A DNA stretch of 64,000 nucleotides from Gordionus sp. m RMFG-2023 (taxonomy: Eukaryota; Nematomorpha; Gordioida; Chordodea; Parachordodidae), in NCBI RefSeq assembly GCF_954871325.1, contig NC_088777.1, positions 47,779,366 through 47,843,365 on the forward strand, written 5' to 3'. Below, in pieces: positions 34,101-49,100 of this stretch. The translations under genes and the position numbers were made by a program. The notes under the pieces are model-generated. The model saw only the letters and a list, made by a program, of their open reading frames with translations. It was not told where the DNA came from and did no database searches. Within the stretch, counting starts at the first letter, position 1; each line of letters opens with the position of its first letter.

Positions 34101-37100
34101 ATTGGCATTTGCCATACTTAAATATACGTATTTTCATTTCTTTAGAATATAAAATTTATTTACAATTTTATAAAGTATATACCATTAATTGTAGGTATAG
34201 ATTCTATCAACAGGATTGGGCAAATTTTTTAGAAAATTGTATTCGGATACAGATACTTTATAAAATTTTGTATTTAAGATACAAGATACTAGATACTTTA
34301 GAAAAATTGCAATAATATATAAGATACAAAATACTTGTATTTATTTTAAAAAAAAGTATAAGATATTTTTTTAAAAAACTTTAAATAGTCAAAATCAAAA
34401 TGTATAAAGCTTTATTTTATTAACTATAATATAAATTTAAAAAATAATTTATAAAAATTTTTAGAAAATAACAAATTTATTATATAGGATAATGCGATAT
34501 TTTTTTTAATAATTGTATAATTAGTAGATAATAATAAAACATCATAAATCAACAATATTTTTTAATATTATTAATTTTTTAAATAATTTATCGTTCAATC
34601 TTTGACGATTTGGTCTATAAACATATTAGCAAAGCTAATTAATCATTCAACGGGGGCAGAGGAGGGTAATATCGTGTTATATATAATAAATATTTCTTTT
34701 ATATATTTATAACTATTTAACATATTTATACTGTGCCTATCATCTTTCATAGGATCTCTAATCAAAATCATTTATTGAATTATTAGAATTGGATGTGGTA
34801 CTTTTAAAACAAAAGTAATCATCATCTTCATCAATTGAAGATATTGTTGTCGTATTAATTTCAATATTATTTTTAAAAATAATTAAAGCTTCATGTATTA
34901 ACAAATCCTGAAGGTATTTTTTTTACTTTTAACTATCATTCCAACGATTTTTAAAATAGGGATGAGAAATAGTTGTCAAAAATGCGCTTTTAAATTTTAT
35001 TAAATATTATTTAAATCTTTTAATTAAAGAATTTTCCTAATGGTTTGCACAATTTGAATTAGATTTGTAATTTTTTTTAACGATATTTATATTGGAGCTG
35101 ATTCTCCATAATAGCAGTTGATTTCACTTTGTATTTTGTCAATCGCTATATCCAATGGGGACATTATATTGCAATATTCTTTTAAATATTATTTCAATAT
35201 CTCTTAATTTTGGAAATTCTAATTTTTGACATAATTTAGGAAGTTCGCCTTTAAATTTTAATAAACGACCAAGACTATCAAACATACTATTCCATCTTGT
35301 GCAGCAAGGTGTAAAATTGCTTTCCTAAAACTGCTTTGATAAGTTCGGCAGTTTTAGGCCGATTACTAGCATTCCATAGCTTAGTACATTTGGCTATTGC
35401 GGGATGATGAATTTTAGAAATGTTAGGAGAATCCTTAATAGCTTTCTCGACAGTTGTGGCAATAAGACTTATAGTATGGCACAGACAACGAATATGGGAA
35501 TATAAAATGATAATGAATATGATTATAAATGTGATTTATTATATAATTATATATTATGCTTTTAGATGCTTGACAAAATTTGATGACGAGTCTGCAGAAT
35601 AACTTATAGATTGTGGCATTCTTTAAATTCTGCAGTAATTTTATTCATGTTAAAGTACTTGAAAAAATTTCCTATTTAAAATACTTAATTTAAATTTTTA
35701 GTTATATTTTTCGGTTGGAGAATCATCTGAAGATGAGTATAAACATATTATTCTATTTTCTTCCAATATTTTAAAATAGACGAATTTAAAACGATTCAAA
35801 CGTCATATATCATAAATTATCTTAAAATTTCTAAATTCTGATTTAATTTTTCATTTAAATTTTAAAACAATATCATTTTAAATTTTAATACTATTTAAAT
35901 TAACTAATATAAAAATTTTAAGTATCTGTATCTTTTTAAATACAAAGTTGGTTAAGATACTATTACCTTTAAATAATATGTATCTTAGATACTGGATACA
36001 AGATACTTTCTATAAATCTTTCAAGAATAATTAAAAATCATTAAAAAACATAGATATTTGGAGAGTTTTTCAAATATATCTAGATTAGGGATGTGTAAGA
36101 CTCATTTAGGCCCATTAAGAATCTTTACCAGGCTCGTATATTTTATTACGAAAAGCCCGGCTCGGGATCGTTATTATTGTTAAGAACATATTTACTAAAT
36201 TATTATACTAATTTTTCGATCATCATATTTTTAATATCTTGTAATTTTCAGTTACAAAAAGATCTATTATTCAAATTGTGATAATATTCACAAAAATAAT
36301 ATTTTATTAAAATTATTACTTTTTTATTTAAGTAAACTATGCTAATGAGATGAAAGCGCGTGATAATTGTAGATTTTTCATATTTTAAGAGTTTCAACAA
36401 TTGGAAATGATTAACTTTTTATTTTTTGCACATAATTTTAATCTCTTACTTTTTCTTATTTTATTTTTATTTGTCTTTTTATGTTTTTGTTCCTTTTTCT
36501 TTTTTTGTTAATTTATAATTAATAGAATTTAATAAAGGATAGAATTTATATTATGTTTCAAAACTATAAATTTATTATTTAATTGTCTTTCTATTTTATA
36601 TCTAGGCTCTAAAATCTTGTTTATTACAATATCTATATCTAATACTTTCCCAATATCAATTGAAGCTCATATAAATATCCTCCATGGCAATATATTTTTT
36701 TTTCCACACTTAAAGGATATTTAATATACCCATGAATCAAGGTAAGTGAAAAAAAAATAGAAATATGTATCCAATTGCCATATAAAAATTGAAATTAAGG
36801 ACCCATATCAGAAAATAACGTGAAGTGGGTAAAAAGCTGAATGAAATATCGAATGAATGAAAGATATTGCAAAAATAAAATTGTAAAACAAACTTTTAAT
36901 TATGAAAAGAATATAATTTTCATCATAATGAAGACTTGTTGGAATGAAAAATATTTGTAGAATGAGCACTTTCATCCTATGCTGCTGATAATGAGAAATT
37001 TATATGTTTTAAATTAAAAAAATAATTAATAATAAATCACAACTTTTATATAAGACTTATTTGTTTATAATTCATTTTTTAATAAGAAAGTTTTCCATAA

Positions 37101-40100
37101 TATTAAGCAGGGACATGGAACGGAATGTTGCAGTAAAATGTATAGATTTAAAATAAGATATATTCCTAGGAACATTTCGAAATGTAGAACGAAATTGTAA
37201 GGGAGAAATTTTTTAACCTAACTTGGAACAGATCGGGAACGCAAAAATGCCCTTATTTCTTGTTCCTAATAAGTATTAAGAAATAATTTTTTGTTAATAA
37301 AGTTTCCTATGTGGTGGTCTTGCATGATCTTCTATGTGTAGTGTTGTTAAACGGCTCGATTTGAGCCGATTTTTAAAAACGGTTAACTCAACATTTTATC
37401 CAGAATAATATGACGCAAGCCTAAAGATTTTGCACATAGATGGCACAAAGGTCCAAATATCTATTAGCGAAGTTTCGAGGCTTAGACAATATTTTTCTGT
37501 CTAAAATATCGAGTTAGCCGTTTTTAAAAATCGGCTCAAAATGAGCCATTTAACAACACTATCTATGTGGTGGCCTAATGTAACCATGAATTTTTTGACT
37601 TGAAAAATCAATAAATTAAGGTAAATTGTATATATGATTTGTTTTAAAATTGGGGAGCGGGAGCTAGCTTCTTTTAGGGCTGGAGTGGAAGAGCGCCGCT
37701 ACCGCTCCTTTAAATTTAATGTATAAATTAAATTATTTTAAAAATATTAATTATAATTTATTAATTAAAATTCAATAAAAATGAAATTTTATTTAACTTA
37801 AATTTATCCATTATTAAATGTTTAGCCGAGTTTTATATTGGTTTTTTTATCTAATCATTTTAAATATTAAACATCAAGTTTTCCTTTATATATTTAAAAT
37901 TTTTTGGAAAATCTTGTAAGTCATATTAATATTCATTTTATAGATATTATAATAAAAAATAGTTTTCGATATTATGGATTAAGAGATCATAGATGAAGAA
38001 ATCGAATTCCATTTCCATCATACAAAAAATATTTTAAACTTCTAAAAGATGTTGATTCAAATGATCAAACAAATTTAAGGGCAAAATGTCTTTTGTGTTT
38101 AAATAAAACTATTTAATTTTCAAAAGTGAGCAGCTTCAATCTAAAAAAGCATCTAAAAGTAAAAAATCTTTTTTTTAAATACAAATTGATTTGGAAGATT
38201 TTTTTGGATTCCATGAAATTGATCATCAGGAAGATAATATATTGGACAAATATTTTTTAAATAATGATACCAAAATTACTATTTTTGATAAATTACCTGA
38301 ATTAAATATATTTATAAAATACAATACCCCGCTTCCCTCTAGTGTCCCTGTGGAGTGCCTATTTAGTATTGCAAAAAAGGTCTTAGGGGAGAGGCGTGGA
38401 TATTTGTTAGATTCTAATTTAGAAAATTTATTACTTTTAAAAGCTAATAAAAGATTATAAATAAATTGATATTTAATTTAAATAAAGCTTTTGGATAAAA
38501 AAAATATGATTTTGTTTTCATATACCTTCTAAAAAAATAAAAATCAAAGGAGCGGTTATGGAGTGGGAGCTAGCTCCTTTTAAAAATGTAGTAGCGGGAG
38601 CGGGAGCTAGCTCCTTTTAAGAAGGTAGGAGCGAGAGCTAGCTACAAAAAAGAGCGCTAACAACTCTGCATTTAGATGTATCAAATTTAAGCTATCGGTG
38701 GAGCTGTGATTTTTTTTATTTAATATTATCGATTTTATGAGAGTTCGCCATGCTAAGGTTTTACAAGTTTACTCCGTCTAAAATGCCCAGCTTAAATTAG
38801 ATGGGCCTGCAAATGAATTGTTTAAGAAAGTATATGTGAAAGCAGCTTGATGTTATATTTTTTTAACTTCAAGCTCATATAGCTTTAAATTCTATGTGTC
38901 AAACATTTTCTATGTCCACATATTAAAAGTATAAAATATTAAAGGATAATGAATAAAATGTACCAATCAATTCCCTTTTTATAGTTTTTGCCCGAAAAAA
39001 ATTGAGTCTCTTCAAAATATTCCGTCATCTTATTCTTTTTTAAATAAGGGTTCATTGATAAAAACCAGAGTAACGCCTTTGCTCCTAATATTAAGCAATA
39101 TTATTTTTTAAATAATATTTATATTATACTAATCATTTTGTTGGTGTATAAATAAGAAATTAGTTCTATATTTAACCTGTTTTTTGAGGGCCAACGATTA
39201 CAAATTTAGGAAATCTGTCGCAATTACTAGGATTACTCCATAATTTAAGGGAATTTTGATATTTACATTGATTCTGACGTAAATTATATTTAAAAAAATA
39301 TTATTTTTAAATTTTATATCCAAATATTTGAATAATATTTTATTATATCTTACCTACAAGAATTTAAGTAAATCCAAATTCTTACATCAAGTTTTGTTCG
39401 GTATGGATTATATATGTTTTTTTTTTAAATCACATAATATCCCTTTTTAGCTCATTATTCCAGCCACTTCTCAAAAATTTTGATAAAGATAAAAAAAAGT
39501 ACTATCAACACATAATTTTTAAAATTAACATTAATTCATAACTATTCATTATGATAATATTAATGTTAAATTTGTTCAATTTAGCCATATAAAGAGTGAT
39601 AACTCCTAAACCCATGTTGATTTCAGTCTAGGATTTTGTACAAATATAAAGCAGTGTGATATCTATCTACAGAAAAAAATTTTGAAAAAAATACCTTTTT
39701 ATTCTATGGCCATTTCCGGTTTTACACATCCGGTTTTCGATATTAATCAAATGTCTATCATATTTAATTTTATGTCATTTTAAAGAACTTTTATTAAGCT
39801 ACAAAATAAAATTTTAATTATTTTTCTAACTTTTTCTCAAGATATTTGAAAATAAACGAGGTGCATTTTGTAAAAAATGTACCATTTTTCCGCGCTTTAA
39901 ACGGCCTTATCTTAGCAGATAAACAGTGTTGGAAGGTAAAATTTCATTTTTTTCTTAGTTATAATAGTGTACACTACCAGTACACAAAATTTAAGAAAAA
40001 TTGAAGGGGGTCGGGTTGAAACCTTGGTTGATTTGATATGGAATTCACCATTCATATATTTACCCTGATGTTAAATCTTTGACCCGCCCACCGACCCGGC

Positions 40101-43100
40101 TCAAACAATTGACTACTACAACAATTCAATTTGAGTTTAAATTCGGATTTAAGGTGAAATTTTAACATCAACCATATTCAAACTGGGCCCTACCCGCCCT
40201 GGAGGTTAACATAATGCATAAAATTGTTGTAATATAGATAGGGTAAACTATTTAAAAAAAAACAATTAAAATAAAATAACAATATGTTTTTTTTTTGCAC
40301 AACCCTCAAAAAATAAATGACAATCAAATATATAATATATAACAAAACAGATTTAAAAAATACATTAAAAATTGGATATTTTAATTTTCGTTTTTTCTTT
40401 ATATATATATTCTCCTTTTTCTAAATTCCTCTGTTGCATTTCAACACTAGAGGGCATAAGCGCTATATATCACGTATCACGTAATATAAATTATATTTAT
40501 AAATTTACCTTAATTCATTGGTTGTCCTCGATAACCAATCTCCAAAAATTGATGCATTTTATTATAATAATTTGAAAAATCAAAAGGAATAGTAAATTCA
40601 TTAAGAATTGATGTTACATTATTAATTATTTCGTTTCGAGTATTTGGTCGGGGATTGATCGACCTATATTTGTTTTTTAACACTCCAAAAAAATTACCGT
40701 ATGTATTTTATAAAAAAAATTAAATTATATAAAAATTGTAAATGCAAAAAAATTGGTTAGGGTCCACTAGATCGTATGAACATTTGTGAAAAAACGTCAA
40801 ATGACCTAAAATGGCCACAAATATATTTGAAGCGATTATAAAATTGTATAATTTTGAAACGTTGTAACAGATTTGTGAAATAAATTAAAAAATGCTTTTT
40901 ATTTTAAATTAAATTTAAATGGCTAAATGGTAATTAATATTTATATTAATACAAGAACAGTATATATTAAAAAATAAATAGCTGATAATTTACAATATTT
41001 TAGCAAACTCTTAATGCTCTAGATCCATTAATATATAATAGATAGCACAATTGTATTATAAATATATCTTAGATATAACATCATTAAAATTTATATGAAA
41101 TATCTCATAATAAAATTTTTAATTAATATATAAAAATGCAATCTCTTTTTTTTGCATGATAATGTATAAATTGAATTAAATTTTTGTTAGAATAGATAAT
41201 ATTATTGTTGTATTTTGATTTGATCAAACTATAATGAACCATTTGATTATTAGAATTTGTATAATAGCTTTGTTTAAAAATTATAAATAGCAGATAATTT
41301 ACAATATTTTAGCAAACTCTTTATTATAAATATATCTTTGATATAACATTATTAAAATTTATATGAAATATCTCATAATAAAATTTTTAGTTAATATATA
41401 AAAATGCAATTTCTTTTTTTTGCATGATAATGTATAAATTGAATTAAATTTGTTAGAATAATATTATTGTTGTATTTAGATTTGATCAAACTATATTGAA
41501 CCATTTGATTATTAGAATTTGAATAATAGCTTTGTTTAAAAATGATATAAATAGCAGATAATTTACAATATTTTAGCAAACTCTTTATTATAAATATATC
41601 TTTGATATGACATTATTAAAATTTATATGAAATATCTCATAATAAAAATTTTAATTAATATATAAAAATGCAATCTCTTTTTTTTTGCATGATAATGTAT
41701 AAATTGAATTAAAATTTTGTTAGAATAGATAATATTATTGTTGTATTTTGATTTAATCAAACTATAATGAACCATTTGATTATTAGAATTTGAATAATAG
41801 CTTTGTTTATATGCACTCTTTGTTTTGCCTAGTTTTCTAAAAAAATTAATTATTATATGCAAATTAAATAATATATACTTTACAATTTTCTTATTGATAA
41901 TTGTTGCGATTTAGCATTAATCTCTTGGATTTTCATAATTATTTTGGGAACAAACTACTTTGGGAACGAACTATTTTTTTTTGGGAACGAACTATTGCAA
42001 TTACGACAAAAAACCTATTTCCTAAATTTTCATACGAATTAGAGGGACGATACCAAAACCGTATGTATTTTTTAAATCTGTTTTGTTATATATTATATAT
42101 TTGATTGTCATTTATTTTTTGAGGGTTGTGCTAAAATAAAAAAACATATTGTTATTTTATTTTAATTGTTTGTTTTTTTAAAAATAATTTACCCTATAAA
42201 TGAAATAAATGTAATACATTTTATTGGATAACTATGCTTATTGATTTGATATTACGCAATAAATATAATAAATAATTTTGTTTACAATTTGTTTTTTTAA
42301 AAATTATTAATTAATCTACCATTTTATTTAATTATTATAATTTTTGGTTTTCGCATAATTATTACACCATTTTGATTTTTAACAAATTATTATGACTGCA
42401 AAAATAAATGAAAAATTTGGGCATACCACCCCTAAACTTTATCTATCATCGTCTAAAAGTAAAATGTTTATATTGTTAGTAAAAAAAATTTTTATTGTTA
42501 TATATTAATGTCATTTTAGGGCAAAACTAAGATAACGCCTTTAAATAATTTTGTTGAAAATTGGGTTAAAAATTTACCAAACATTTTATAGTATTTACAC
42601 AAGTATATATATAGGCCAATAAAACACTAAGTTTATTTTCATCTGGGCCATAATAAAGCGGATATGGAAAGAGCCCTTTACAAAAATACAACTCTTACTG
42701 CATAATTTATCTCAAATCAGATTTCCCCTTGCGCTAGACAATACCTCTATGTTACTAAACCATACCCCTATATTTTTGATAATTGTGCCTGGCACAAGCA
42801 AATACGCATGCACAAATCTATCATTTCACGAATTTTCTCTGCTTATATAACATGTGACGAACGTTTTTACCTTTGCTTACCTTCTTCATATTCCTAAGCG
42901 ACTAGTTTTGAGTTTTGCTAACTGTAGACGGTATATTGCCTGATACTTTAAGGAGGCTACTGCTAAGATATCATTGTTATCTGATGATAACGAGTGGGAA
43001 TAGTGTCTCGATGAAGCACCCTTGTTCCAAATGCAATTTCAATTATGTTACACCTTTGCGTTTATATGCTTTTTCGCAAAACCGCAAAACGTCTCATTTA

Positions 43101-46100
43101 TCTGGTCTGAAATAAAATCGTTATTAATAGAGGATATTTTGTTACATAATACTGAAACAATTGCTATCAATCTGATTTTACATGATTTTTCAAATATGGG
43201 TTCAATGGTAAAAATTTTAATTTTCCTATTCCTAAACCTATTCTTCAAAAAACAGTAACAGAGGCAGAAACTTCACTGGTGAAGTTAGCCAGTTTAAATT
43301 TTTATAACGGCATGCTTTGAGCAGGTTATCCAGGCTATTGACTATATATTGTGTTGTTACTAGATATTTTTATATTGATGGTCCCGGTGGATTAGGCAAA
43401 ACATATCTTTTACTTTAATGCATTACATTCGAGCAAAATAAAACTGTTTTGCCATTTGCTTCTACAGGTATATCTTCTATCCTACTAATTGGTGGAATAA
43501 AGATTCATTAGTTGTTTTAAACTTCGAGTGCCTATTTTAGAAAAATCTGTTTCCCCTATGAGATCTATATCATCATAGGCTCAAGAACTTGAAATGACAC
43601 ATTTATTAATAATTAACGAAGTAGGTATGATGACAACTTAACGTTATAAATTTATTACTAAGGGATATTATGCAACTACATACACTCTTCGGTGGTAAAG
43701 TTCTTCTATTAGTAGGAATTTTAGACAAACACTTCTTGTTATATCTAAGCTACTAAAACATGCATAATAGAGTCTATTAAATCTTTGCCCAAGTGGCATA
43801 TTTTTCCTGAGTTGATGGACAATATGAAAATTTTACCAGATGAGACAGTCTACATTACATGGCTTTTACAAATTGATGAAAGAAAAAAAATACCGCTCTT
43901 ATTCCATATCCATTCAGACTATGTAGAGATCCCTCGAACAATGATTGAGGATAATATCTTTTATATATTGTGATCTAAGTTTACTTAATAATGCCGATTA
44001 TTTATCTCGTCGTATTATTTTAACCATAACTAACTTTGCTTTGTCCCTAAATAATGAAATATTTTTATAACTTCCATCCCCTATTAGACATTAGTATAGT
44101 TCTGAATTATTAATTAACGATAACGCAGATGATTTTAATAACTGCCCCAGAGAATTACTTTATTCCCTTATATGATCTGACATACCTCTTCATATATTAT
44201 ACTTAAAGGTTGGTACAATTTTAATCCCCTTCGAAATATGAATCCTTTAAGAGGGTAATGTAATGGTACTTGGTTAATCATAAAAGTCATGCATAATTAT
44301 TTTTTGGATGCTGAAATAATTACAGGTATTAGAGTTTTTATTCCTTGCATTGATTTAGCCCTGAGTGAATCACAATGACCTTTTATTCTTAAATGTCGAC
44401 AATTTTCTTTTATGTTTCAGTGACAAATCTCTGATCATGTAGTTTTATACCTGAACCAGTCTTTTCTCACGACAAACTTTATGTTGCTTTAAGCCAATGT
44501 ACTTCTAAAAAAATATTAGGATTATGGTTGATCCTACTAAATTACAATGTTAATTGCTCTCTAATAAAAGGGTATGATCAAAAATATTGCATATAATATA
44601 CTATTATCTAATATCCATCAAATTATCACCATTTAGGTATACCTAATAGATATAAATTAAGTTAGATAATTAATCTTTGTCACAATATTTCTTAATAATA
44701 TTGTGAATCAGAAATACGCCTTTATCATGATTCGATATGATTTTCAACTAAATAGTTAATGAATGAATCGAAAATATATCAATTAAAATGATATGAGAAA
44801 TGTGTTGCAATATTTAGTTAAATTTGTTTCAGAGCAGATTATGAAAATGAATATGTATGGCTTATTCAAATTATTTTGAGACGATGTAAATTAGATATTA
44901 ATTTTGAATCAATATTTAAGAAAGAATATTTGGTTTATTATAAAAATAATTTTGGTTTGCATAAATTTTTGAATAATGATTTAAAGTTTTTATAATCGAA
45001 CGAAATTTATTATGTTATAATCGGAATTTGACAAAATGTATCTTTTAATGTAATGATATATAAATCGTTATTTAAGTAGAACTTATTACGTGACTCGGAA
45101 ATATCTTATGTGCGATATCATTGTTAAATTTAAGAAAAAATTTATTGCGCAAATCTGCAATGGATCTTCCTTTTGATCCAGTTCTATCTGCTTTGTTATT
45201 TTTTACCTCGATGTTACCCTAAAACCCATCTCCCACCTTCACCTGGTGGGAGCGAACAGTAATTATGATTAACGAGAGTTCTGATAATCAAATAAACTGT
45301 AATCCACACATATCTTTATTCGAAAATAATTTACATAAAAATTATTACTAAAACTTAATTACATATTCGCCCATCACTAAACGCGTTATAAAGATATACC
45401 CGTCATTTTTGACCGGTTAGTTATTAGTAAAGATGATATTATATTAACATCGGCATATTTGTAATTTTTTTCAAAATTGGTGTGCATAGTTAAAAGGTTT
45501 AATTCAATTGAATTAGTCACAAAATGTATGAAGAAAGCTATGACAAAGGTAAATCAGGATATGATTTATACAAAAACTATGATGATAATTACTACAATAA
45601 TATTTACAAAGTTTATAATAAAATATCTCGAATTTACGATAAACCTTATATTAAATTAGAAAGAGAAATTTCGATAATTCTGAATATGGCAAAAAAAGCA
45701 AAATTTAATTTGTTAATCTTAATGAAATACTTAATTATATCTCTATAAGGTTATAATTATTCCTAAAATAGAATTTGTAAGCAAATGTTGCAAAAGTATT
45801 TTATTTTATTTGCTTACATTTTTTTAAAAGTTATTAGGTAGTAGGGGAACATAATCTGTAAAGGTTCAGTTTCGGTTAAGCTATTCAAAATAATAAAGGT
45901 TTTAATTCCGTAAAATTCAGCCATTTAAAATTACAAAAAGTCTCGGTTCGGTTACTAGAAATTATAAAAAGTTTTTTCGGGCTTTGAATTCATTTTAATA
46001 TATATTTATAACAAATTTCTTTTAAATAAAAATAGAGAAAGAAATCCAACTTGGGATCTAATATTTCATATGAATATGATTAAGCACAGATTAATAATAT

Positions 46101-49100
46101 TTTTCCAATGTTTAAACAGCAAAGATAAACAGAACACTAAATAAATAGATGCAATGAGTGCATAATATAATTATTTAAAAAAATAGGAATGGTTTTTTTG
46201 TCTTCCGGTTCCGAAAATATGTATAGGTCCTAGGTTAAGGTTCAAAAAATTAAAAGGTATATTTCAGAATAATAGTTAGTTTAATTTTGAGTGCCTGTTA
46301 GGTAGGTATTCAAAACGATGTTTGTTTTGTCAAAAACGTGGATAAATAAATATCAAATTTTAACGCATGTCCTTATACTTTTTAATGAGTTGTTCAAAAT
46401 TTGAAATAAAAATAATACAAAACTCGAAAACTGATATAAATGTAATTAAAATTTTTAATAAACTCCTAGATTTTTTTTAGAAAATTTCAATAATAGATAT
46501 AAAATGATTGTTTTGAACATGTTTTAATTTTCTGTTTGAAAAGAAGGATCATTTCTTTATTTTCATTAAAGTTTATAATATCAATTTTTTTACAAGCTTT
46601 AAACAGAACTTAATAAGAAAATAAAAAGTAGTTTTTGATATTATACCTGTTATATTATATATTTATATTTAAAAGGTTATATTCAATGCTATTTGATTTG
46701 AATATTATATTAGTCATACAATATTATAACTCCTATATTATGTTATTAAGGTCAATTGAATTGAATAATTATCAAGTTAAGTTTAATAATTATAAATTAG
46801 TATATATATATATACAAAAGAATTAAAAATAAAAATCATTGTTATTTTGACTAGCAATCCAAGATCTAAAAATACCCAACTAATTAAATAAAGCAAATAT
46901 GTTTACCATCCAAATAGGATCTATTTCGTGCGGACATTCGGTAAAATAAATTCTAGCTAAATTTTTTGGATCGTTAGATTTAAAGACTAAGTTCGTACGA
47001 TTTCTCATGGTGTCTAAGATTTTTTCAAATATATTTATAGCTAAATGGTCATTCACAAAATTTGGTATATGTGTCATGTATACATTTACCTATGGTATAA
47101 AATATATGTAAAAAATAAAAATATATTTTACCCTATTATGGAAAAAATTGGAAAATATATAACCATGATTTAAATCATGAGTAATTGACCTAGTTTTCTT
47201 TATTAAATCCTTATTCATAGTTTGATGTGAGTATAAACCAATGTCTTGCCTCGGGAGAACCTGTGAATATCGAAATATAAAAAATTTATATATAATATAT
47301 AAATACCGCTATTCCGTTGAAAATGAAACCTTTTTTTTGAGATTTAGAATATATATAAGGGTAGTTCGTAGTGCTGGTGACGGTTATATTAAATATTTTC
47401 TTCCAATTTTTAAATAAATTATTAAGAATAGGGTAAATTCCGGTATGTTTCGGACATACTGCATAACCGGTGTTGATATTAAAGTTATGTTTCTATTTGA
47501 AAATAATATATAGTATTTTAATCAATAAATTGATTGCAAATTTAATTTTGTAAATGCGATAAAATATGCGGTCTAGTAAAGAATAGTATTTAAAGATATT
47601 TTTAAGGTTATCATAGGAGAAGATACTTTTAACTTGATTTTGATTTTCCAACAATAAATTGGAGTTTGATATGAATTTTAAAAATATTCTATTTTATATC
47701 TTTTGCTTTGATTAGAATATTTTAAATGATACTTTATCATAATATAAAATATAAAATTATTTGGTCAAAGCTATGACAAGTAGGTCACTTGACCAGTCAA
47801 TTGACACAAGGAGTTTGACCTGATCAAATACTGTCGAATCCTATAAAATGTTATATTGATTTAATTAACACTTTCAAAGCATGTTTATCAATCTAATTAA
47901 GTTACAATTTATTTTAAAATATATCTCTTCAAGGTATCGATATAATAGAATTATGCTTTGAAATATATAAAAAAGAATCTCTATTAAAATCAAGGAAGGT
48001 GAAATGTTTAAGACTTTATGGGTATCATCCTTTCGAAGGTTTAAGATAATAACATAGACCTAGACCTGCAGGTCCAGCCCTAACCCCGGCTCGGGTTTAT
48101 GGTTGGGTGGGACTACTTTTTAATTTTTTCAAATAGACCCTTGCCGGGCAGGGCCTGAAATTTTTTTAAAAAAAATCCGGGTCGGACCGTTTATTTTAAA
48201 GCCAAATATTTGAAACCGCTTATAAAAATCAAAAATAAATATATTTTAAAAAAATCCGGGCGGGCCTGTGTAGGATCGTGAAATCAATACCTTTTGTAGC
48301 TTCAATACCGTATTGATATTATCATTGTAGATGCAATACCATAGTATATTTTGATATTGTAGAATCAAAACCAATAATTTTTAAGAGATGTTTATAACGC
48401 TTCAAATAGGCGACCATTAAAATTCTAAAATTTTCATTCATGGTATATTTTTTCATCGTATCAAATATATTGGTGGCCATTAGATTTGTAAAATATTTAT
48501 TATTATATTTTTTTTTTTCATCGCTTCAAAAATATTGGAGGCTATTTTCTATTTGTAAAAAAATTATTTAAATTAGGTTTATAGTTTTAAATATTTTTAA
48601 ATGATTATAAAAATGATTTTCTTATAAAATTTTATGTAGGTTAATCTATGAAATTTTGTGATGTGCCAATCTATAATTCAATTCATTTAAAAATGTCGAT
48701 TCAAAGATTTGTAAATTATATTTTAGATTTTATTCGTAGAGGTTTAGGTTCGGTCATAAATTATTAATACGGTATATATTTTACAATATTGTAGAATCAA
48801 TACCGTATTGATTTTATATGGTATTGATTTTACAATACTTCACGGGAATTAAAATATATAACCTGGGTCGGACCGAAAATTTTTGAAAATTAGGGCGGGC
48901 CGTGAAAATGGTACCTCTGCAAGTCTTCGGATTATAATTAATAATTTCTAGAATTTGTGTGTCACCAATGAAAATAAATAAACAAATCATATCAACAAAA
49001 TTAAGTATATGAAAAAGGAAAATGGAATTATTATTAATTAAAGAATAATAATAAATTAAGTTAAATAGGAAAATGGTGATTATTAGGTAAAAAAATAATA

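Noticed and set aside
41391-41862. Two similar short proteins on the minus strand
   Set aside because: They are copies of the same non-coding tandem unit (40980-41811).
41945-41998. Short peptide repeats WERT
   Set aside because: They come from three copies of ttgggaacgaactatt and have no support as coding sequence.
43048-43248. Open frame of 66 codons on the minus strand
   Set aside because: It is antisense to the Helitron helicase remnant.
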